Shown here in pieces: positions 11,871 to 17,310 of a DNA stretch of 17,310 nucleotides. This stretch comes from an uncultured Oscillospiraceae bacterium (GTDB taxonomy: Bacteria > Bacillota > Clostridia > Oscillospirales > Oscillospiraceae), in the NCBI GenBank assembly GCA_934668285.1, contig CAKUNB010000019.1, positions 1-17,310 on the forward strand. Direction: 5' to 3'. Made by a program: the position numbers and the translations under genes. The notes under the pieces are model-generated. The model made no database searches and was not told the DNA's origin. It was given only the letters and a program-made list of their open reading frames with translations. Every line of letters starts with the position of its first letter. Position 1 is the first letter of the stretch.

Positions 11871-14800
11871 GTGCTGCATCTGACTTGGAAGGGACTGCGG
11901 GGACGGAAGAAGGAATCGTCGCTGCTGCTGATCGTGCTGGCGCTGGCGTTTATGCTGTCGGCGGCGCTGGCGATCGTCCTGCCCTCGACGCAGGCGGAGA
12001 TTCAGCTCCAGCGCGAGAAAAGCTACGGCAAATGGCAGCTGATGCTCTACGGCGAAGATCCGGCGATCTGCACGGCGCTGGAAACGGCGGCAGCCGAGCG
12101 CGGCGCCTCGTCGGCACGGCTGACGACTGCGGGCGTGACCGAGGACGGCGATACCGTCTCCGTCATCACGCCGGAGCTGATGGACGTCGGTGCGCTGTCG
12201 CTGCTCGAGGGCCGTCTGCCGGAGGCGGAGAATGAAATTCTGATCGTGGACACGCAGTTTTCCGGCGCGCAGGGTCTCAAGCCCGGCGACGAGATTGAGC
12301 TGCAATACACATGGAACATCGCCTCCACGGAGTCCGGCCGCATCAAGCAGGAGGCCGAGGCGAAGCTGAAGGAGTATCAGGACAAGGCGCTGGCCGAGGC
12401 AAGAGACAGATTCTACGTCGATTTTCAGGACTTCATTTCCGAGATCGACGAGGCGGCCGCCAACGCCAGCGACGCGGAGTATCGAGCGATGCTCGTCAGC
12501 GGCTATGGGTACAATTCGCTGCTCGCCGCCGTCTACAGCCAGTTTGTCAGCGAGGAAACGCTGAATCTGTTCAACCGGAACATCGAGGAGAAGGCCCCGC
12601 TGCTGCAGGGCATGACCGATGCGCAGGTCGACGAGCTGTTTAACGCCTATCTATTCGATATGCGGCACATTTTCAACACGACGAACGGCCGCTCGAACAG
12701 CCGGATTCTGGTTCCCTTCGGCGACCGGAGCATCAGCGTGACGCAGACGAAAAGCCGCCTGACGCTTGTCGGCGCGGGCTACGGCGAGAACACCGGCGCG
12801 CAGCTGGAAAGCAGCCGCGGCTACTCCGTGATGACGCTTGGCATGACCTACACGGTCAGCGGCGTGCTCAAGGGCTACGAGGCGACGTGGGATACCGGCG
12901 GCCACACCATGCCGGACGCGTTCCTCTCCACGGCGGGCGCGTCCGTCCTCGACGACGGCATCGCGGCGGCAAAGGCCGAGCTGTCCGACCTCACCGTTAC
13001 GCCGTATGACGATACGCTGCTGCTTTATAGCGATGAGAATGCTGCCGACTTCTATAATGAAATGGCCGCCGTCTATGAGCCGCTGGCCGAGCCGCACTAC
13101 GAGGTCGAGCTGTATTTCAATCAGACCTACAGCCTTACGCAGGGTCTGCTGACCGGCCTTTACACGCCGCCGGAGGGACTGCGGGATGCGTTTGAATTCA
13201 CCGAGGACGACGCGCTGCCCGGGCGCTATGAGCCGCAGGAATCGGACGGCGACGGCGGCACCGGCAGCCGCCTGACGCTGGACTTTTCCAGCCGCGCGGG
13301 GCAGGTCTGGATCAGCGACGGCAGCGGCGGCTTCCCCTACATTCAGGACGATAACTACGGCAGCACGGACGGCTTCTGGGCCGATCTGACGGAGCTGGAT
13401 CAGCCGGGCTTCCGTATCCCGCTGCTCGATCCGCTACCCGTCACCCTGCCGGACGCGGAGGAGCTGTACCAGAAGAATGAATACAGCTTCCGCATCAATA
13501 CGTATTCTTATCCCGACGAAGCGGGCAGTGCCGACGCGACGGTCAGCACGGTGCTCAACGGCATTCTGGTGCTGATGACCGCCTGCGCCGTGCTGGTGAT
13601 CTGCATGGTGCAGAGCAAGCGCCGCGCCAGAAGCATCGTGCTCCTGCGGGCCATCGGCCTGCAAAACGGACAGGCCGTGCTCATGCAGCTGGGCGAGGCG
13701 GCGCTGTTTTTGCTGCTGTCGCTGGTGATCGGCCTGCCGCTGGGCTGGCTCGGCGCGGAAATCGCGCTTCGGGCGATGGGCAGCGCCGATGCGATCCGCA
13801 TCGACCTGATCTTCCTGCTGCGCAGCGTGCTCTTCGGCGCGGCAAGCCTGCTGGTTGGCCTACAGCTGCCGGTACTGACGGCGCGGAGAATGCCGCTCAC
13901 GGGCCGGACCGGCACGGTTTCGCCCTCTGAGCGCGCGGCGAACGGAAAAGAAGTAAAGCGCGGCGGGCTGCTCCCGATGGAGCGGGCGGCCATGCGCTTC
14001 CACCGGCGGCGCGACCGCACGGCGCGGCTGCTGTGCGCGCTGGCGCTGGTGCTGGCACTGCTGACGCTGCTGCTGTCCCACTTCGCTCTCAACGGCTACC
14101 GCACGGAGGTCGAGCGGCCGGACATGCCCGATTACACGATCAAGGCCAGCTTTGCCATGTCCCCGCGCTACCTGCGCGAGAAGATGGAGCAGTTCGCACA
14201 GCCTGACGAGCTGGGCGAGCAGCCGTCGCGCGTGGAATCGTATCTGGCCGCCGAGCACGTGACGCTCACGGGCTATGAAGCCAGCCCGATCGTCAGCGCC
14301 TTCGGCGCGGGGAACGTCAGCGTCGCGGGCCTGACGGAGGACAGCCTGATTTTACAGCGCGTTCTGGCGCAGTGCGGCGAAATCAACACCGAAAAGCTGT
14401 TCAGCGGCGAGGGCTGCATCCTCCTGATGCCGAATTACAAGGTCGCCGATGACGGCGCGGTCAGTTATTCCTCCGACCCCGCCGACGCGCTGCGCTATCA
14501 GACCGACGACACCATCCGCGCGGGCGATATGCTGACGCTTTCGGCCACGAGCCACGGCGTCAGCGAGGGGCCGGAGGGCGTCTACGAGGGCGTGAGCGCG
14601 GCAAAGGTCGAGGTGCTGGCGGTGCTGCACGAATACGACCTCTGGCTCTTTGACGAGAGCGCCCGCCCGCTGACCCTGCTTTCCGGACAGAGCCTGATCA
14701 AAGACCTCTATCCCAATGCCAGCCAGCGCTTCAACGCCGATCAGGCGCGGTGGAGCCGCCAGCTCAGCCGTCTGCACTGCGAGGACTGCAAGGGCAAGAC

Positions 14801-15377
14801 CTATTTCCAGTTCTACGCCTCCGACAGCGCCGACCATTCCGCCTCCTACTGGAATCTGGCGCAGAGCGAGGGCATGGAGCTGAAGAATTATTACAAAGAG
14901 AAGCTCGAACGCCTGACCGCGGGCGAGAATCAGCAGGCGCTGACGATCCTTCTGGGCGCGGCGGCGGTGCTGCTGGTGCTGATCATCCTGACATTTATCC
15001 TGTCGGATCTGGCCGAGCAGGGGCGGCGGCGCGTAGGCATTCTGCGCGCGCTGGGCGTTTCCGGCCGGTCGATGCTGCGCACGCAGCTGCTGCTTTCCAT
15101 GCGCGAGGCGCTGGAGGCCGTGCTGGTGGCCAATGCGGTAATGGCCGTCGTGCTGCTCATCTGCGCCCTTGCCGAAACCGGCTGGAGTACCGCAAGCCCC
15201 GCCGTGCTGCTGGCGGTGCTGGGCAAGGGCCTGCTGTGGCAGTACCCGTGGCGGCTGCACGGCCTGCTCTGCCTCGCCGCGTGGGCGCTGACGACGCTGC
15301 TTCGGACGCTGCCGTACCGGCGGCTGTGCAAAAACTCCGTGATCGGCACGATCAAGGGACTGGAGAGAGGAGAATAA
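11871..15377 (+). CDS. Large FtsX/MacB-type ABC transporter permease (duplicated, about 8 membrane helices)
   Basis: 1168 residues made of two similar halves. Half 1: membrane helix (about 17-40), large outside region (41-555), then three helices near 562-581, 609-633 and 649-670 separated by a cytoplasmic RRARSIVLLRAIGLQNGQ coupling segment. Half 2: helix 718-742, outside region 745-1018, then helices near 1021-1044, 1078-1102 and 1129-1148, with the matching RRRVGILRALGVSGRS. This is the FtsX-domain layout of MacB/LolCE-like and envelope-stress exporters. The first outside region holds an added, charged, probably helical stretch (about 145-270). Start is GTG 11871, with GGGGTGG upstream. 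The last codons carry the AGGAG of the ATPase gene, one base downstream, so both are translated together. The substrate is unknown: peptide or antibiotic export, lipoprotein handling or envelope signalling are all possible. Confidence 0.9.
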   Translation: MLHLTWKGLRGRKKESSLLLIVLALAFMLSAALAIVLPSTQAEIQLQREKSYGKWQLMLYGEDPAICTALETAAAERGASSARLTTAGVTEDGDTVSVITPELMDVGALSLLEGRLPEAENEILIVDTQFSGAQGLKPGDEIELQYTWNIASTESGRIKQEAEAKLKEYQDKALAEARDRFYVDFQDFISEIDEAAANASDAEYRAMLVSGYGYNSLLAAVYSQFVSEETLNLFNRNIEEKAPLLQGMTDAQVDELFNAYLFDMRHIFNTTNGRSNSRILVPFGDRSISVTQTKSRLTLVGAGYGENTGAQLESSRGYSVMTLGMTYTVSGVLKGYEATWDTGGHTMPDAFLSTAGASVLDDGIAAAKAELSDLTVTPYDDTLLLYSDENAADFYNEMAAVYEPLAEPHYEVELYFNQTYSLTQGLLTGLYTPPEGLRDAFEFTEDDALPGRYEPQESDGDGGTGSRLTLDFSSRAGQVWISDGSGGFPYIQDDNYGSTDGFWADLTELDQPGFRIPLLDPLPVTLPDAEELYQKNEYSFRINTYSYPDEAGSADATVSTVLNGILVLMTACAVLVICMVQSKRRARSIVLLRAIGLQNGQAVLMQLGEAALFLLLSLVIGLPLGWLGAEIALRAMGSADAIRIDLIFLLRSVLFGAASLLVGLQLPVLTARRMPLTGRTGTVSPSERAANGKEVKRGGLLPMERAAMRFHRRRDRTARLLCALALVLALLTLLLSHFALNGYRTEVERPDMPDYTIKASFAMSPRYLREKMEQFAQPDELGEQPSRVESYLAAEHVTLTGYEASPIVSAFGAGNVSVAGLTEDSLILQRVLAQCGEINTEKLFSGEGCILLMPNYKVADDGAVSYSSDPADALRYQTDDTIRAGDMLTLSATSHGVSEGPEGVYEGVSAAKVEVLAVLHEYDLWLFDESARPLTLLSGQSLIKDLYPNASQRFNADQARWSRQLSRLHCEDCKGKTYFQFYASDSADHSASYWNLAQSEGMELKNYYKEKLERLTAGENQQALTILLGAAAVLLVLIILTFILSDLAEQGRRRVGILRALGVSGRSMLRTQLLLSMREALEAVLVANAVMAVVLLICALAETGWSTASPAVLLAVLGKGLLWQYPWRLHGLLCLAAWALTTLLRTLPYRRLCKNSVIGTIKGLERGE

Positions 15378-15378
15378 T

Positions 15379-16047
15379 ATGCTGCTCAGAACAATCGGAT
15401 TGGAAAAAACCTACGCGCAGGGCGGAACGTCTTATCAGGCGCTCAAGGGCATTGACCTTACCTTCGAGGCGGAAAAATTCTATGCCATCATCGGCAAGTC
15501 CGGCTCCGGCAAATCGACGCTGCTGCATCTGCTGGGCGGCCTCGACCGCCCCACCAGCGGACAGGTCATTTTGCAGGACACCGATCTCTACGCCCTGCCC
15601 GAGCGAAAGCTGGCGCAGGTGCGCCGCCGCCAGATGGGCTTCGTGTTTCAGGCCTACAACCTGCTCGACGAGCACACCGCGCGGGACAACATCCTCGCGC
15701 CGGTACTCCTCGACGGGAAAAAGCCCGATCTGGACTACCTCGCCCAGATCACCGAGGCGCTGCAAATCGACGGCCTGCTGAAAAAGTACCCGTGGCAGAT
15801 GTCCGGCGGCGAGCAGCAGCGGACCCCCATTGCCCGAGCACTGCTGAGCCGTCCGGCGATCATCCTCGCCGACGAGCCGACCGGCAACCTCGACAGCGCC
15901 ACGTCCGATCAGGTCGTCGCGCTCCTGCGGCGCATCGTCGACGAATTCCGCCAGACGCTCATCCTCGTCACCCACGACCCCGACATTGCCGCCCAAGCCG
16001 ACGTATGCATCACCATCGACAGCGGCCTCGTGAAGTCCGTGCGCTGA
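15379..16047 (+). CDS. ABC transporter ATP-binding protein (LolD/MacB/BceA-like)
   Basis: The 222-residue ATPase partner of the permease encoded one base upstream; it sits on the cytoplasmic side and drives the FtsX-type subunits. Visible motifs are Walker [10 protein letters not shown] (39-47), Q-loop Q91 (VFQAYNLL), signature MSGGEQQR (141-148), Walker [13 protein letters not shown] (161-172) and H-loop H199 (VTHD). DEPTGNLD and QAYNLL are typical of the MacB/LolD/BceA branch. Just after the signature the sequence is TPIARALL where VAIARAL is usual; the change does not touch catalytic residues. ATG 15379 has AGGAG at 15368-15372 inside the permease gene. The stop is at 16047 and the next gene has its own promoter 9 bp later; no terminator is seen between them, so some readthrough is likely. 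Confidence 0.95.
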   Translation: MLLRTIGLEKTYAQGGTSYQALKGIDLTFEAEKFYAIIGKSGSGKSTLLHLLGGLDRPTSGQVILQDTDLYALPERKLAQVRRRQMGFVFQAYNLLDEHTARDNILAPVLLDGKKPDLDYLAQITEALQIDGLLKKYPWQMSGGEQQRTPIARALLSRPAIILADEPTGNLDSATSDQVVALLRRIVDEFRQTLILVTHDPDIAAQADVCITIDSGLVKSVR

Positions 16048-16055
16048 AAAAAGCG

Positions 16056-16084
16056 TTGACAGCGTCCCCCTTTCGCAATATAAT
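16056..16084 (+). promoter_or_regulatory. Consensus sigma-A promoter for the zinc-ribbon membrane protein
   Basis: TTGACA (16056-16061), 17 bp, TATAAT (16079-16084): both boxes match the consensus perfectly, the strongest promoter in the window. The predicted start near 16091 leaves a leader of about 25 nt in which ATCTC (16091-16095) can pair with GAGAT (16106-16110) and partly hide the SD. Confidence 0.85.
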
Positions 16085-16114
16085 TGGGGTATCTCATGCA
16101 AGGGGGAGATATCT

Positions 16115-16792
16115 ATGGCGGGTTACTGTACACGATGCGGACGGCCGCTGCCCGAAAACGGGATTTGCCCGTGCACCATGCAGAAGCGGCCGGCGCGTAA
16201 GGCGCCGAATCCGATTGCGACGGTGCTGCTGAACCTTCCGCGCCTCTGGCGGAGCTATTTTCTTGACCCGATCTCCACGCCCCGCAGGGCGGGCGAGCGC
16301 CGCGACTGGATCACCGGTGCGGCAATGCTCCTGCTGCTGGAGCTGGTTTCGTTTCTGAGCGTGCTGCTGCTCACGACGCGCTACGGCGCGCGGCGCTTCT
16401 TCTTCATCGCCCCACAGTGGGCGACGGCCGGTCTGGTCTGCCCGCTGGTCGTGATGGGCGCGATGCTCGGCGTGATCTATGCGCTGATGGCAATGTCGCG
16501 GATGAAGCCCGAGCTGCGCACGGTGCTGGCCGTGCTGGGCGTGAGCGCCGTTCTGCCGCTGTCGCTGCTGACGGTGACGATGCTCCTTTCGCTGATCCAT
16601 GTTTCGCTGTTTTCCATCGGCTGCGTGCTGACGGTCGTCGCGTGGATCGCGACGTCCTTTGTGATGCTCTACGAGGTGCTCGGCATCCGGCTGAACCTCG
16701 CGACCATTGGCGTGCTGATCGGCTCCATGGCGGCGATTTACTGGATCATGGACTTCTGCCGCAGCTGGCTGGTAAGCGCCCTGTTCGGCTAA
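16115..16792 (+). CDS. Membrane protein with N-terminal zinc ribbon (Yip1-like hypothetical)
   Basis: 225 residues. The N-terminus has a compact CxxC...CxC knuckle, C5 and C8 with C18 and C20 (YCTRCGRPLPENGICPC), likely to bind one zinc. A basic linker (24-60) leads to about five membrane helices: roughly 67-88, 105-127, 137-160, 167-188 and 194-214. Zinc-ribbon plus Yip1-type membrane proteins are common in Clostridia and lack a known function; my link to Yip1 rests on the layout only. SD AGGGGGAG (16101-16108) fits ATG 16115. The gene follows the transporter operon but has a perfect promoter of its own and a strong terminator, so it is probably expressed alone and at a high level. Confidence 0.75.
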   Translation: MAGYCTRCGRPLPENGICPCTMQKRPARKAPNPIATVLLNLPRLWRSYFLDPISTPRRAGERRDWITGAAMLLLLELVSFLSVLLLTTRYGARRFFFIAPQWATAGLVCPLVVMGAMLGVIYALMAMSRMKPELRTVLAVLGVSAVLPLSLLTVTMLLSLIHVSLFSIGCVLTVVAWIATSFVMLYEVLGIRLNLATIGVLIGSMAAIYWIMDFCRSWLVSALFG

Positions 16793-16813
16793 ACCGTGCA
16801 ATAACAATAAAAA

Positions 16814-16841
16814 CGGCGGGTACCGCTTGCGGTACCCGCCG
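16814..16841. terminator. Bidirectional terminator between the zinc-ribbon protein gene and aspS
   Basis: A 13-bp perfect stem CGGCGGGTACCGC (16814-16826) / 16829-16841 closed by a two-base loop (in practice a CTTG tetraloop). It is followed on the plus strand by AAATTTTTGCTTTTATT and on the minus strand by TTTTTATTG. It serves both converging genes. Confidence 0.92.
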
Positions 16842-16853
16842 AAATTTTTGCTT

Positions 16854-17310
16854 TTATTCGGTCACGAGGGCGATGTGCACCTCGTCGAGCTGCTTTTGCT
16901 CGACGGTGGACGGCGCGCCCATCATGACATCCTGCGCGTTCTTGTTCATCGGGAACGGGATGATCTCGCGGATGGAGTCCTCGCCCGCCAGCAGCATGAC
17001 CATGCGGTCGACGCCCGGGGCGATACCGGCATGGGGAGGTGCGCCGTAGCAGAAGGCGTTGTACATGGCCGGGAACTTCGCCTTCACGTCGTCCTCGCCG
17101 AGGCGCACCAGCTCGAACGCCTTGATCATGATCTCCGGATCGTGGTTCCGGACCGCGCCGGACGACAGCTCCACGCCGTTGCAGACGAGGTCGTACTGGA
17201 ACGCGTTGATGGTCAGCGGGTCGATCTCGCCGCGCTCGGCCTTTTCGAGAATTTCGAGGCCGCCGTTGGGCATGGAGAACGGGTTGTGGCAGAATTCCAG
17301 CTCACCGGAC
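16854..17310 (-). CDS. aspS: Aspartyl-tRNA synthetase, C-terminal part (cut by window edge)
   Basis: The last 151 or so residues of a class II synthetase that charges tRNA-Asp. Visible are [10 protein letters not shown] at the upstream end, [19 protein letters not shown] in the catalytic core, [19 protein letters not shown] (class II motif 3, with the ATP-binding Arg in GVDR), and [21 protein letters not shown] near the end, all standard for bacterial-type AspRS. HNPFSMP and [10 protein letters not shown] rather than HHPFTMP and ELGGGSIRIH place it in the AspRS branch known from Clostridia and some Proteobacteria. Whether it also charges tRNA-Asn cannot be told here, since the anticodon-binding domain lies outside. 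The full protein is expected to be about 590 residues. Stop TAA at 16856-16854 lies just beyond the shared terminator. Confidence 0.95.
   Translation of the reverse strand, partial: SGELEFCHNPFSMPNGGLEILEKAERGEIDPLTINAFQYDLVCNGVELSSGAVRNHDPEIMIKAFELVRLGEDDVKAKFPAMYNAFCYGAPPHAGIAPGVDRMVMLLAGEDSIREIIPFPMNKNAQDVMMGAPSTVEQKQLDEVHIALVTE

Overview
The window looks like chromosomal DNA from a GC-rich, low-oxygen Firmicute, most probably a gut Clostridia of the Oscillospiraceae/Ruminococcaceae type. The grounds are good Shine-Dalgarno sites on nearly every gene, sigma-A promoters often carrying an extended -10, a PPi-type phosphofructokinase, a two-gene minimal SUF system, the HNPFSMP style of AspRS, and dispersed palindromic elements that I recall as typical of this group. 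That last point is memory, not a search. The content is mostly core housekeeping, with no phage, plasmid, transposase, CRISPR, rRNA or tRNA seen.

Layout. 1-159 (-): N-terminus of a TetR-type regulator, cut by the window edge. 606-1427 (+): six-helix membrane protein resembling the DUF2238/YjdF group. 1678-2922 (+): PPi-dependent phosphofructokinase behind a long, hairpin-rich leader. A bidirectional terminator at 2939-2970 separates it from the minus-strand operon sufC-sufB-rlmH (5120 to 2976), a minimal Fe-S scaffold pair plus a 23S rRNA methyltransferase. A mosaic of palindromic repeats (5190-5420) follows. Next comes a second minus-strand block: arcA then argS (8439 to 5438), preceded by mtaB (9819 to 8515). 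9862-10217 holds an AT-rich inverted repeat, a candidate promoter and a 184-bp palindromic element.

From 10218 everything up to 16792 is on the plus strand: a tiny HPr-like protein without the phosphorylatable histidine; a D-Ala-D-Ala carboxypeptidase whose start codon abuts a terminator; a two-gene ABC transporter (1168-aa duplicated FtsX-type permease and its ATPase) behind a tandem 11-bp operator-like repeat; and a zinc-ribbon membrane protein with a consensus promoter. A second bidirectional terminator (16814-16841) separates this from the C-terminus of aspS (-), cut by the right edge.

How the genes fit together. Translation quality and tRNA charging are over-represented (argS, aspS, mtaB, rlmH). 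MtaB is itself a [4Fe-4S] radical-SAM enzyme and so a likely client of the neighbouring SufBC pair. arcA and argS compete for the same substrate, arginine, from what looks like one transcript. The carboxypeptidase and the FtsX-type transporter suggest an envelope-maintenance or envelope-stress section. No complete new system is evident. The most interesting signals are the structured pfp leader, a 31-nt hairpin found at two distant sites, the His-less HPr-like protein, and the terminator that overlaps the ribosome-binding region of the carboxypeptidase gene.
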